A stretch of 64,000 nt of DNA, from the NCBI GenBank assembly GCA_965227145.1, contig OZ245730.1:558001-622000 (forward strand), written 5' to 3'. Under the pieces are notes generated by a model. That model was given only the letters and a program-made list of their open reading frames with translations. It did no database searches and was not told the DNA's origin. The DNA comes from JACKAQ01 sp965227145. Its GTDB lineage: Bacteria > Calditrichota > Calditrichia > RBG-13-44-9 > J075. The translations under genes and the position numbers were made by a program. Shown here piece after piece: positions 24,862 through 33,924 of this stretch; position 1 is the first letter of the stretch, and every line of letters starts with the position of its first letter.

Positions 24862-24890
24862 TCCCCCATCTTATACGTTTTGATGGGGGA
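24862..24890 (+). terminator. Hairpin between the CsgG-like gene and the next gene
   Basis: TCCCCCATC and GATGGGGGA form a perfect 9-bp stem around an 11-base loop. No T-run follows, so it may slow or partly stop transcription or protect the upstream message rather than end the operon. Confidence 0.5.
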
Positions 24891-24924
24891 AAATTGAAAA
24901 TGAATTGTTAAGGAGGGCAAGCCA

Positions 24925-26133
24925 ATGAAACCCGGCATTTTAGACCGATTTGAAGAGCGTTTTGTCTTCAACATCTCACGATATTTTTTTCATACCCTTG
25001 TGGGGATAACGGTTGTGGCAATGGGAATTGCGTTACTGGTTGTTTTATACGGACTTACGCCCAGCCTGAAACGTTCGGTGGACAGACCCGAATACCCGCA
25101 ACCCGCAGAAATTACGCTTGAGGAATTGTCTGCTGTACTGAATCCGGCAAAAACCTCACAACCGCAAAGCGAGCATTCATCCCGGCAGGAAACAGCCTCA
25201 GCGCCTGTTCCGGCGGAAGGCGCTCCGGTTGATACCGCGCAGCAGAAGAAATATGAGCGATCCTATTCCGAACTTCAGACGCTCATCCCGCCGGAAAAAT
25301 ATCCCTGGGATAACGTCGGCCACTGGCGCAAAAACTGGTACCGGAACGAATGGGTTATTTCAAAATATGGCATAAAGCATTATTTGCAGGAAGCCTTTAA
25401 ACAAGCCGGGGCCAACACCTTCGGGAATTACGCCCGGTTGATCGACAGCTATCTGCCGGTGGTGCGTAAATTTGAAGAAAGCGACCGGATGAAAGCGCTG
25501 ATCGCCCTGACACACTACAGCAAAGATGATATCCGTACCGCAGAAACAAATGTGCAGTTGCTGGATACCCTGATGAGCGCCTATGGTCAATCCGACGCGA
25601 ATATCATTTACAAACTGGCCGAGTTCGGCAAAAAAAATCCCCGCGACGGTGCGGCGTTTCTGAAACATGTTGCCGGAAAAATCGGGCATTTTGCCGAAGA
25701 TCAGCGGGAAAATGTGCTGAACAACATGATCGGTTCGTATTATGCCATGTTCAACAATCGCGTGGATAAGCAGATGCGCATTTCCGATGCATTTTTGCCC
25801 TTGTTGCCCGGTATCGATGGCCCGGAACAACCCCAGGCGTTGGCAGAATTCTACAAACTGTATATTGCCAAAAACGCCGCATGGGAGGCGGAAGTTGCCC
25901 GGCTGGATGCCCGCTACCAACGCGAAATACAAAACGCTGAAAGTGAAGTAATGACAGCCAGAGTTGCCAAATCCGAACTGCGCATGAAAGCGCTGATGTT
26001 GCTGGTCGGCAGCATCGGCACTGTTTCGGTTCTGGCGTTGCTGCTGGTGTTGTTGTCCATGCAACGGCAGCTAAAGGGGTTGCGGAATAACGCTGCAAAA
26101 GAAAATGAAGCGGTGGGAGAGTTGGTTGGGTGA
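24925..26133 (+). CDS. Two-TM protein of unknown function
   Basis: This 402-residue protein has an N-terminal cytoplasmic stub, a transmembrane helix at about 23-45, a low-complexity Pro/Ala/Gln linker to about residue 105, a long helical domain rich in charged residues (105-345) and a second transmembrane helix near 355-377 with a basic tail. The middle domain should lie in the periplasm. I do not recognise the family. AAGGAGGG gives it one of the strongest ribosome sites in the window. It sits between the CsgG-like and DUF6232 genes on the same strand, so it may be part of an envelope assembly, perhaps bridging inner-membrane and periplasmic partners. Confidence 0.65.
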   Translation: MKPGILDRFEERFVFNISRYFFHTLVGITVVAMGIALLVVLYGLTPSLKRSVDRPEYPQPAEITLEELSAVLNPAKTSQPQSEHSSRQETASAPVPAEGAPVDTAQQKKYERSYSELQTLIPPEKYPWDNVGHWRKNWYRNEWVISKYGIKHYLQEAFKQAGANTFGNYARLIDSYLPVVRKFEESDRMKALIALTHYSKDDIRTAETNVQLLDTLMSAYGQSDANIIYKLAEFGKKNPRDGAAFLKHVAGKIGHFAEDQRENVLNNMIGSYYAMFNNRVDKQMRISDAFLPLLPGIDGPEQPQALAEFYKLYIAKNAAWEAEVARLDARYQREIQNAESEVMTARVAKSELRMKALMLLVGSIGTVSVLALLLVLLSMQRQLKGLRNNAAKENEAVGELVG

Positions 26134-26209
26134 AATAAAACACAATTGAGTAGATCAAATGCACTATCCGTTTTAAACCCGTAAACAATTTTATTGATGG
26201 AGGCCAGAC

Positions 26210-26578
26210 ATGTCAGAAAATACTTTTATGAATGAAAACGGGATAACCGTTACCAACGCGCGATTTATCACTCCCGGTCAAACATATGCCATGAGCGGTG
26301 TAACCTCAGTAAAAAAACTTAAAAAGGATCCCTCGCGTAAACCGCCCATCATTTTAGGACTTTTTGGTTTGATCGCAATGGCAGCAGGGGAAACTGGTAT
26401 TCTTGTCGGGATTTTATGTATTGCTGGTGCAGTTGCATGGTGGATGTTAAGCAGGCCGGAATTTACTGTTTTTCTGAGCAGTGCTTCAGGGGAAGCAGAA
26501 GCTTTTAGTAGTAATGATGGTGCTTTCATAGCCCGGATAGTCGATGCGTTGAATGATGCGATTGTTGCGAGGGGATAG
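26210..26578 (+). CDS. DUF6232-like small membrane protein
   Basis: This 122-residue protein begins with a beta-rich segment (ITVTNARFITPGQTYAMSG), has two close hydrophobic segments at about 43-76 (GLFGLIAMAAGE and LVGILCIAGAVAWWML) and ends with a polar PH-like strand region. That layout matches the DUF6232 family, whose function is unknown. ATGGAGG precedes the start. It is in line with the presumed sigma-54 operon and lies just before a broken lipoprotein gene. Confidence 0.68.
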   Translation: MSENTFMNENGITVTNARFITPGQTYAMSGVTSVKKLKKDPSRKPPIILGLFGLIAMAAGETGILVGILCIAGAVAWWMLSRPEFTVFLSSASGEAEAFSSNDGAFIARIVDALNDAIVARG

Positions 26579-26592
26579 TGGAGGTATTTGAC

Positions 26593-26952
26593 ATGAAAAC
26601 ACTGCAATTGCCAATTCTTCTGGCTGTAGCGCTCTTGCTATAGTCCTGCGGCGAGCAGCCGTCCAACGGTGATATTGTGGCGGCTGTAACCCGCTCCCTG
26701 GAACAAAAGGTGCCGGTAAAACTGGCCAGACACCTGACCGGCGGACAAAGTGCAACCGTTAGCGAAGTGAAAGTATTGCAGATCGGCGAGCCGCAGGGAA
26801 AAGATAAACAGCGCTATTGGCCGGTAATGATCTTGGCCAGCGGCACATGTGAAAAAATGTTCGGCGGGCGTGAGTCGTTCTCCGGGCAAATGGAATATTT
26901 TGTTTACAAGGATCATTACGGCAACTGGCAGGCGCGACCGAACGGGTTGTGA
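26593..26952 (+). pseudogene. Lipoprotein gene interrupted by an in-frame amber codon in the lipobox
   Basis: From the ATG at 26593 (GTGGAGG upstream) the frame encodes MKTLQLPILLAVALLL, then TAG at 26641-26643, then SCGEQPSNGDI and about 100 more residues to the TGA at 26950-26952. Without the TAG this is a classic lipoprotein signal and lipobox (L-x-S-C). The rest keeps coding character and no other change, so the mutation is recent, a sequencing error, or read through. No internal start would keep export. The mature part is unrecognised. Confidence 0.7.
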
Positions 26953-27028
26953 GGGTAGACAAAGCCTGAAAGTTGCTGATTTCAATAACGAACAAAAAAA
27001 AACGGAATAGGCAAAAGGAGCCTGCAAA

Positions 27029-28036
27029 ATGTCTTGCAAACAGTGGTTATATGTTCTATTAACGATCGTGTTGTCCACCACCCTCTCCGCAAAAGTGTGG
27101 ATTGTGGACAACAACCCGTTCCCCGTGGGCGACTACACAACGCTTTCGGCGGTGCACGGTGTGGCAAGTCCGGGGGATACGGTGTATGTGTATCCCTCAG
27201 CAACGGCGTATGCTGCAATTACAGTCAGCAAAAAATTGTATTTTATCGGTGCCGGGTTTGATCTGGATCTTTATGGCGGGCAGGCTTCAACAGCCAATAC
27301 AACCATAAGCGGAACGATGGTATATGATGTAGGTTCGGAAGGTGCGATTTTGGAAGGATTTGACGGTTCATTTGTCCTGGATATTAATACCGATGACATT
27401 ACTGTCAAAAGGAATGAATTGTTGAGAATGACAATCGATGGCTCGGGGTGCTTAGTTTTACAAAATGAGATTATTGGAGGCGTATGGAACAATGATAACA
27501 TTCGAATTGGCAGCAATCTGGGCAATATCTTGATTGCCAACAACAAGATATTTAACACGGAGAGCTATAATGCCGATGCAATTGAAAGCAGTATTACCAG
27601 TTCTGTCACGATCATAAACAATATTTTAAGAACTACCACTTCAAATCGCTTTGCCATTAATAATTTAAGTGCGAGTTCTTTGGCCCAGAATAATATCATT
27701 GTCAATGGCACTGTCAACATTGGTGCGATTTATCAATACAATATATCCAATTCCAATCAACTGCCTTCCGATGATGGAAACTTGATAAACATCGATATGA
27801 GCATCGTATTCGAAGACCCGGCAAATTTCGATACGGGACTGCACCTTTTGCCCGGCTCGCCGGCTGCCGGAACCGGTTTTGGCGGGGCAGATATGGGTAT
27901 TTACGGCGGCGATTATCCCTTTATCGACGGCGGATATCCGGGCATTCCGGCGGTGTATTTCATCGAAAGCCAGGTGATCACCGTTCACCAAAACGGGCTG
28001 AATGTGCGCTTTAAAGCAAAATCCAACGCCAGATAA
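27029..28036 (+). CDS. Secreted parallel beta-helix protein
   Basis: This 335-residue protein has a signal peptide (LYVLLTIVLSTTLSA) and then about 250 residues of short repeats rich in Asn, Ile and Val (ILIANNKIFNT, SVTIINNILRTT, SSLAQNNIIVNG), the pattern of a right-handed parallel beta-helix. The end carries a segment often seen in such FCB surface proteins (LHLLPGSPAAGTGFGGADMG). No catalytic residues of a polysaccharide lyase are apparent and no sorting domain is present, although the protein ends abruptly 4 bases before the next gene. AAAGGAG supports the start. Binding to a surface or polysaccharide is plausible. Confidence 0.75.
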   Translation: MSCKQWLYVLLTIVLSTTLSAKVWIVDNNPFPVGDYTTLSAVHGVASPGDTVYVYPSATAYAAITVSKKLYFIGAGFDLDLYGGQASTANTTISGTMVYDVGSEGAILEGFDGSFVLDINTDDITVKRNELLRMTIDGSGCLVLQNEIIGGVWNNDNIRIGSNLGNILIANNKIFNTESYNADAIESSITSSVTIINNILRTTTSNRFAINNLSASSLAQNNIIVNGTVNIGAIYQYNISNSNQLPSDDGNLINIDMSIVFEDPANFDTGLHLLPGSPAAGTGFGGADMGIYGGDYPFIDGGYPGIPAVYFIESQVITVHQNGLNVRFKAKSNAR

Positions 28037-28040
28037 TATC

Positions 28041-31000
28041 ATGAAAAAATTCACTCGTAACCTGTTGTTTTGCATAGCGTTTGTGCTGTGCAATCCCGCT
28101 GTTGTGTCTGCGCAGACACCGGCAGATGCGCCGTATCCGGTCATTTTTATTCACGGGTTAAATAGTAGTAATCAAACGTGGACAGAAACGATAAATGTTC
28201 TGGAGAATACCTGGGGTAATCACGCAACGACAGATGTTTATCATTCTGTTTTAAATGCCTATTTCAATATTACTGAAGTTACAAACGATGTATTCTTTAA
28301 TTTCTCTGAAAACAACGGTTTATCTACTAATGGCAACATTTTTTCGATTAATTTTGAAACAACCTGGAACCGAAATCCCTCAGCACCTGTGTTGTTTAAA
28401 TATCAAACGGATTCGATCAATGGCGAATCTGCCAGCAACCGTTCGGCAATTGTCAAACAGGCGTATGCGTTAAAACAATTGATCGCAAAAGTAATTGATG
28501 TAACCGGTTCCGAAAAGGTAATCCTCGTCGGTCATTCCATGGGTGGGTTGGCTGCGCGGGAATATTTGCAACGACGCGATGGCGCTTCGCCCAAATGGTG
28601 GGTTGATTCAACCGCTAACGACGGGCACAAGGTCGCCAAACTGGTGACCATCGGAACCCCGCACCGGGGCAGTAATTTTCTGGAATGGCCGCTTTCGGGA
28701 GAGCAAAATTCCGGCAAACCAGATGATCTCTCGGCTGTAAATTTTAACAGCGAAGCTGTCCGGGATTTGCGCTATTCGTATGCTCCCTTCCAGTATGGCA
28801 GGTTCCTGTTCGGCGGTGCGGAGAATGATTTCATCTTTATCGGTCAGGGATTCCATAATACGGATGTCAACTGTGATGGCGATGCGGAAGATGTTGTTAT
28901 TGGATTAAACGAAGGCAATAACGGCACAATCGCCAACACCACCATGCCGCTGCCAGCAAACATTTTATATACCTGGATAACATCAAATTATCCGCTAACA
29001 CCTGGTGGCGATTTTATCGTCGATTTGTCCCGGCAATGGCTCTACCAGGGATCAACACCGCATCCGGCGGGGTTGGCAGATACGCTGCTTACAAACCGGA
29101 TTCATTGGGAAGAAACAACAGATTTCCAATCCATCATCCGCGGGTTGGACGAACCGGATGCACCCGCCTTTGCCTATCCCGTTATTGCGAACAACACCAT
29201 CGCCGGATTTATCACATATGGCAGCCATCGCCAGGCGTATGACGCGGATTGTTACACATTCGAAAACAGCACAACCGGCAAAGTGAACGTTACCGTCAAA
29301 AACAACGGCTCCGGCGTCCGGCGAGTACAAATCACCAATCAATTCCACCAGCTTGTCCATCGCGAAGAAATTCCCGATGGGCAGTCCACGGTTTCTGCAG
29401 TTGTGGGTGCGGGCAGGTGCTACATAACTGTTTCCGGCTATGCGGATGCTGACACCTGGGAAAATCCCTATCGTTTGACGGTCACAACCGGCGGCGCTGT
29501 CTCGCCGGCCCCGCAGCTCGCCGCCGGCGAATATTTTTTTGATGATGATCCCGGATTTGGTAACGGAACGCCGGTCGCTTTTGCCCCGGATTCAATCGCA
29601 GATGTGTCGCTCAACGTGGCTGTTTCCGTGTTGCAAAGCGGGGTGCACAATTTGTTTCTCCGGGTACGGGAAACGGATGGTTTGTGGGGCATCGCGCAGC
29701 GGCGAACGCTGCTCATTTCCCCCGTAAATCGCGATACACCAAATCCCGATATCATCGCCGGCGAGTATTTTTTTGATGACGATCCCGGATTTGGCGCCGG
29801 CTCATCTGTCCCTATTTTGCCCGACAGTGTGATTGAGGTTACGTCCATCACTAACGTAACCGCGTTGCAGCCCGGCGTTCACCAACTATTTTTCCGCACC
29901 AAAGATGCACGCGGATTATGGAGTGTTGCGCAGGGGCGAGGCGTTTTCGTATCCGAAATCAATCGAGATACGCCAAAGCCGGATATCACCGCCGCGGAAT
30001 ATTTTTTTGATAACGATCCCGGTTTTGGCAATGGTTTGCCGGTTGCAATTACGCCGGATTCTACCATTGAGAAATCCCTGGTTGCGGCAGTTTCGGGGTT
30101 GTCCGGTGGTATTCATCAGCTTTATTTTCGCACCAAAGACGCCCGCGGTTTGTGGGGCATTGCCCAACCCCGTTCGGCGATGATCGTGCCGGATAACGGC
30201 GTGCCGCCATTGCTTACCGCCGCGGAATATTTTATCGATAATGATCCGGGATTTGGGAATGCCAGCCCGATTGCTTTCGCGCCTGCAACCGAAATCGACA
30301 TTAGCCGGTTGTTGCCGGTGAGCGGCATAACCGGCGGCACACACCGTTTTTTTGCCCGGGTTCAAAATGCCGCAGGCAATTGGAGCATCAGCCAACGGGA
30401 TACTTTCGCGCTCGGCGATGCAGCGGTGCTGGCGCTATCGCAGGATGCGTTTTCTTTTGATGCATTCACCGGCGATTCTGTACTGATAACAGACACGCTG
30501 ATCATTTACAATTTCGGAAATCTGGCGCTTGAGTGGCAGGTTGAGACAAATTCCGCTGCAATTTCCGGGATTCCGCAACCGCGCACACCGGTTGAAAACG
30601 GATCACAAAAATTAGACAAAAAACGGCAACAGCTGATTTCGGAAATCACAAATAGCGCGGAAAAAAGTGAACCGGAGCAGCTGTTGTCAGTTGTTTCAAA
30701 AATATCAAAAGCCCCAAAAAAGCCTGCAAAAAAAACAGCTAAGTTTGTTAACCAGCTATGCCCCTGGCTGGCCATTCAGCCCGGCAGTGGTGTGATTTCT
30801 CCGGGTGATTCTGCAATATTGCAATTGACAATTGACCCTGCGGGATTGCCTGGAAACACCCTGTACCATTGCGAAATTCAGATTACCAGCAACGATTTGG
30901 AACAGCCGGTGGTTGCTGTTCCGGTTGATCTGAATGTTATTTTAATAAATCATCCGCCGGAAATTACCGGCATTTTACCGGAAATCAACTTTGCGGAAGA

Positions 31001-31844
31001 TGATTCAATCGATTATCCGATCTCAAATTGGTTCGCATTTGTGAACGATCCGGATGTGCCGCCGAACCAGTTGGTTTACACCGTTTCACCGGGAAATACA
31101 ATTTCTGCGACGCGGCTGGACAGCCTTTTCCGGTTTGCTGCAACGGCAACTTGGTTTGGAAACGATACGCTTCTGCTAATCGTAAGTGACAATTTTGCGT
31201 CGGATACAGCCGCGTTTTCTTTGAGTGTATCAGCCGTAAACGATCCGCCGGTCATCAGCAACCTTCCCGATTCTGTTTATTTCCGGGCAGATTCATCCGC
31301 AACGCTATTGGTGTGGAATTTTGTTGAGGATATCGAAACACCGGATATTGAATTGCAATTCAGTTTCGACGCGACAGCGGATTCACTGATTCGTGATTTC
31401 AATCCCGCAAACGGATTGCTGACGCTATCCGCGATACCGCAATTTAGCGGTGAAGTGCAATTGACCATAACCGTAACGGACGACAGCAGTGCGGTTGCGG
31501 AAGAGTCCATTTGGGTAACGGTTGATGCGCCGGTCGGGATAATTTCACCCGAAAATTTGATTCCGGAAAAAGTTGTGCTGATGCAAAATTACCCAAACCC
31601 GTTTAATCCGGTTACAAAAATTCGCTATGGGTTACCGCACACTGAAATCGTAGAAATAACCATCTACAGCCTGAACGGGCAGAAACTGCGCACGCTGGTA
31701 TCGGGTGAAAAAACTGCCGGATTTCACACGGTTGAATGGAATGGCACCAACGATTCCGGTGAAAAAGTTGCCAGCGGAATTTATATCTATCGCATTCGTA
31801 CCGGGGCTTTTTCGAAAGCGCGAAAACTCATCTTGATGAAATAA
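28041..31844 (+). CDS. Giant secreted lipase-like protein with four repeats and a type IX sorting domain
   Basis: This 1267-residue protein has a signal peptide (LLFCIAFVLCNPAVVSAQ), then an alpha/beta hydrolase domain of the PGAP1/lipase type: VIFIHGLNSSNQTW, nucleophile elbow VGHSMGGLA and the TIGTPHRGS loop. Four repeats of about 78 residues follow, starting near nucleotides 29511, 29745, 29982 and 30209, each opening with EYFFDDDPGFG-like residues and holding a GIHQLYFRTKDARGLW-like strand pair. Next come a HYDIN-like domain interrupted by a lysine-rich linker, cadherin-like modules, and a C-terminal sorting domain with QNYPNPFNP and a final KLILMK. It should be exported by a type IX-like system and held on the cell surface. 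It closes the inferred surface-protein run. Confidence 0.85.
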   Translation: MKKFTRNLLFCIAFVLCNPAVVSAQTPADAPYPVIFIHGLNSSNQTWTETINVLENTWGNHATTDVYHSVLNAYFNITEVTNDVFFNFSENNGLSTNGNIFSINFETTWNRNPSAPVLFKYQTDSINGESASNRSAIVKQAYALKQLIAKVIDVTGSEKVILVGHSMGGLAAREYLQRRDGASPKWWVDSTANDGHKVAKLVTIGTPHRGSNFLEWPLSGEQNSGKPDDLSAVNFNSEAVRDLRYSYAPFQYGRFLFGGAENDFIFIGQGFHNTDVNCDGDAEDVVIGLNEGNNGTIANTTMPLPANILYTWITSNYPLTPGGDFIVDLSRQWLYQGSTPHPAGLADTLLTNRIHWEETTDFQSIIRGLDEPDAPAFAYPVIANNTIAGFITYGSHRQAYDADCYTFENSTTGKVNVTVKNNGSGVRRVQITNQFHQLVHREEIPDGQSTVSAVVGAGRCYITVSGYADADTWENPYRLTVTTGGAVSPAPQLAAGEYFFDDDPGFGNGTPVAFAPDSIADVSLNVAVSVLQSGVHNLFLRVRETDGLWGIAQRRTLLISPVNRDTPNPDIIAGEYFFDDDPGFGAGSSVPILPDSVIEVTSITNVTALQPGVHQLFFRTKDARGLWSVAQGRGVFVSEINRDTPKPDITAAEYFFDNDPGFGNGLPVAITPDSTIEKSLVAAVSGLSGGIHQLYFRTKDARGLWGIAQPRSAMIVPDNGVPPLLTAAEYFIDNDPGFGNASPIAFAPATEIDISRLLPVSGITGGTHRFFARVQNAAGNWSISQRDTFALGDAAVLALSQDAFSFDAFTGDSVLITDTLIIYNFGNLALEWQVETNSAAISGIPQPRTPVENGSQKLDKKRQQLISEITNSAEKSEPEQLLSVVSKISKAPKKPAKKTAKFVNQLCPWLAIQPGSGVISPGDSAILQLTIDPAGLPGNTLYHCEIQITSNDLEQPVVAVPVDLNVILINHPPEITGILPEINFAEDDSIDYPISNWFAFVNDPDVPPNQLVYTVSPGNTISATRLDSLFRFAATATWFGNDTLLLIVSDNFASDTAAFSLSVSAVNDPPVISNLPDSVYFRADSSATLLVWNFVEDIETPDIELQFSFDATADSLIRDFNPANGLLTLSAIPQFSGEVQLTITVTDDSSAVAEESIWVTVDAPVGIISPENLIPEKVVLMQNYPNPFNPVTKIRYGLPHTEIVEITIYSLNGQKLRTLVSGEKTAGFHTVEWNGTNDSGEKVASGIYIYRIRTGAFSKARKLILMK

Positions 31845-31892
31845 TACCCACGCATCGGTTTACATATCTGCAAAAAATATATTCATAACCTG

Positions 31893-31913
31893 ACCGGGCA
31901 ACTTTTGCCCGGT
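31893..31913 (+). terminator. Hairpin ending the surface-protein run
   Basis: ACCGGGCAA and TTGCCCGGT form a 9-bp stem with a 3-base loop about 50 bases after the lipase stop, followed by TTTGCTGTT. The T-run is weak. Confidence 0.65.
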
Positions 31914-32060
31914 TTGCTGTTATGGTTTAATTCCCTAACCATCCCCCAAATTTTATTCTAAAGTATCTCACCACATTGCCGTATTTAAAAACCAAGTTCG
32001 AAAATTGGCTTCAATACAACATTAAATCGCTAAAACCTTAACCCTAATTTTATTTTTGAT

Positions 32061-33290
32061 ATGGCGACAAAAAAATGTATAAAATCCGGGAAAAAGAAAC
32101 TGTCCGCCCAACACCGGAAAGGGATGTTAAAACAGCGCGATAAAATTTTTCGGCAAAAATTAAAGGATTTTGCAACGGCAGTCGGTGCGTTGGATGCCTT
32201 TAATTTAATCCCGGAAACGGAAATTGATTTGATGGTCAAGTTTCGTTTCAGACCACTTTATGTTGAATTGCACCCTGAAGCGGAGATTCACCCAAAGTAT
32301 TTGAGCTTTTTCCGGGGACAGATTGCCGATTATATGAAAAAAACGGTATTTACGGTTATTGAAAATGGGCCGCAAATCAAACTGCAGGATTTTTCTACAG
32401 TGGGCATGACACTGGATTTTAGTTTGAGTGCCATGATAAATCGCAATTATGATAAATTTGATCAGCTGGATGAGATTATAGATGGATTTTCCATATTTTT
32501 TGATTTTATATCAACCCAAAGAAAGCCATATTTAAAACTCAAATCTTTTATAACTTTTCTTGGTTGGTCCTGCAGCTATTTGGAGGATGCCTTTTGTTGG
32601 TTTGATCATCATTTGCAAAATGCTCCCCCATATTTTAGCGAAAAACTAATCCTTCGGACCCAAAAAGCAGACGTACGGCGAATTAAATTGGACGGAAAAA
32701 CCCGTCCGGCGTACCGGGTTGGGAGAGCCCTTACCGATGTTGGTGTAGAATGGGTTTCCATTCGCCCGATAGATTTGGGACTAAAAGGTGCCAAAAGCAA
32801 AATGCCGATGTGCGTATATATCCAATCACACGCTCTGGATCGGCTTTATGAACGGATTGACAACGTGGTAGAACCCACATTGCAAATTTACCTCTTTTTA
32901 TCTCTGATAGATGCGAAGTTACACATTATGAAAGATGGCACCAAACTCATTGAATACTACGCTTTTGGCATCAAAATGGGATATTTGGTATTTGAAATTG
33001 TCGATGATATTATCTTAATCCGCACGTTTTTATTCCTGACCAACGACGGCACACCGGAAGGCGAACGGCTGAAAAAAAACAACGGATTGGAGATGTTGGG
33101 GAAGCAATATTTAAAGATCGACCGGATGAGCACTTTTTCCAAAACTGATTTTAAGAGCAACGAAAAAACCGCCAAACTTTTTGCTGATTGTGGTTGCGGT
33201 CATCTGTTGGAACAATTTGATAAAGAATTTCCGAAGCAAAATGAAATATATTTCGTAAACCAGATTGTCCAATATTTGGGATTGGAATAA
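32061..33290 (+). CDS. Hypothetical cytoplasmic protein (409 residues)
   Basis: No family is recognised. The protein has a very basic N-terminus (KKCIKSGKKKLSAQHRKGMLKQRDK) with no hydrophobic signal, then a mixed alpha/beta body with conserved-looking aromatic segments (FLGWSCSYLEDAFCWFDHHL) and an HALDRLYERID segment like those in nucleic-acid-related hypothetical proteins. The basic start could bind nucleic acid, but that is speculation. No clear ribosome site precedes the ATG, and the gene is AT-rich compared with its neighbours, which could mean transfer. The next frame overlaps its end only if a distant TTG is used; the better ATG for that gene is at 33337. Confidence 0.6.
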   Translation: MATKKCIKSGKKKLSAQHRKGMLKQRDKIFRQKLKDFATAVGALDAFNLIPETEIDLMVKFRFRPLYVELHPEAEIHPKYLSFFRGQIADYMKKTVFTVIENGPQIKLQDFSTVGMTLDFSLSAMINRNYDKFDQLDEIIDGFSIFFDFISTQRKPYLKLKSFITFLGWSCSYLEDAFCWFDHHLQNAPPYFSEKLILRTQKADVRRIKLDGKTRPAYRVGRALTDVGVEWVSIRPIDLGLKGAKSKMPMCVYIQSHALDRLYERIDNVVEPTLQIYLFLSLIDAKLHIMKDGTKLIEYYAFGIKMGYLVFEIVDDIILIRTFLFLTNDGTPEGERLKKNNGLEMLGKQYLKIDRMSTFSKTDFKSNEKTAKLFADCGCGHLLEQFDKEFPKQNEIYFVNQIVQYLGLE

Positions 33291-33336
33291 TGGTCGCAAA
33301 TGCCCAAAAAATCATCGTAAAATTGCCGTTTGGTGT

Positions 33337-33729
33337 ATGAAATTATTTCTTCAAAAAATCAATCAGCGTGAATATGGATTGTCCGCATCGGAAGGCGAAA
33401 GCGACCGGAATATCAGTGAAACCCTGCTCAAAAATTTGGTGAAAGCGCCGGAAATCACCATCGTTTTTCCACCCGGTCTGACCGAAGCCGAAGCACGGAA
33501 CATCTTCATTTCGCTGATTGATGCGCAGGTGAAAAAGCATCGCCGCTGGATGCTGGCCAATGGTGCGCTGTTGCCATTCAGCATTCCGCTGACGCTCATT
33601 CCCGGTCCGAATGTGGTGTTATTTTACATTGCGTGGCGGGCGTTTTCGCATTACAAATCGCAAAAAGGCGGTCAAAAAGTACTCGGCGAAATGCCATTGA
33701 AATTTGTTCCCGGAAGCACCGGAAAATAA
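33337..33729 (+). CDS. Mitochondrial K+/H+ exchange-related family protein
   Basis: This 130-residue protein shows the pattern of a small family named after a yeast mitochondrial potassium/proton exchange factor: a basic amphipathic N-terminal half, a hydrophobic stretch with PFSIPLTLIPGPNVVLFYIAW, and a conserved FSHYKSQKG segment. In bacteria the function is unknown. The ATG at 33337 gives the N-terminus usual for the family; an in-frame TTG at 33265 would run back into the previous gene and is less likely. It has one membrane-associated segment and is probably bound to the inner membrane. The ribosome site is weak. Confidence 0.65.
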   Translation: MKLFLQKINQREYGLSASEGESDRNISETLLKNLVKAPEITIVFPPGLTEAEARNIFISLIDAQVKKHRRWMLANGALLPFSIPLTLIPGPNVVLFYIAWRAFSHYKSQKGGQKVLGEMPLKFVPGSTGK

Positions 33730-33924
33730 CCGGTTGCCCTTCATCTGCAAAAATTTATCCTTCAATAAAAATCCAGCCTCATTTCACGTCAACCGATTCC
33801 GGTAAAAAGCCAATTGTGGTTGATCTTTTTGGAAAGATCGCTAAATTGAGCCACGTTGTGTAACAAAAGGGAAACGGGAATTAACGCTGTCACATGGTGA
33901 ACTTCGCCGGAAAAATCGACCGAA

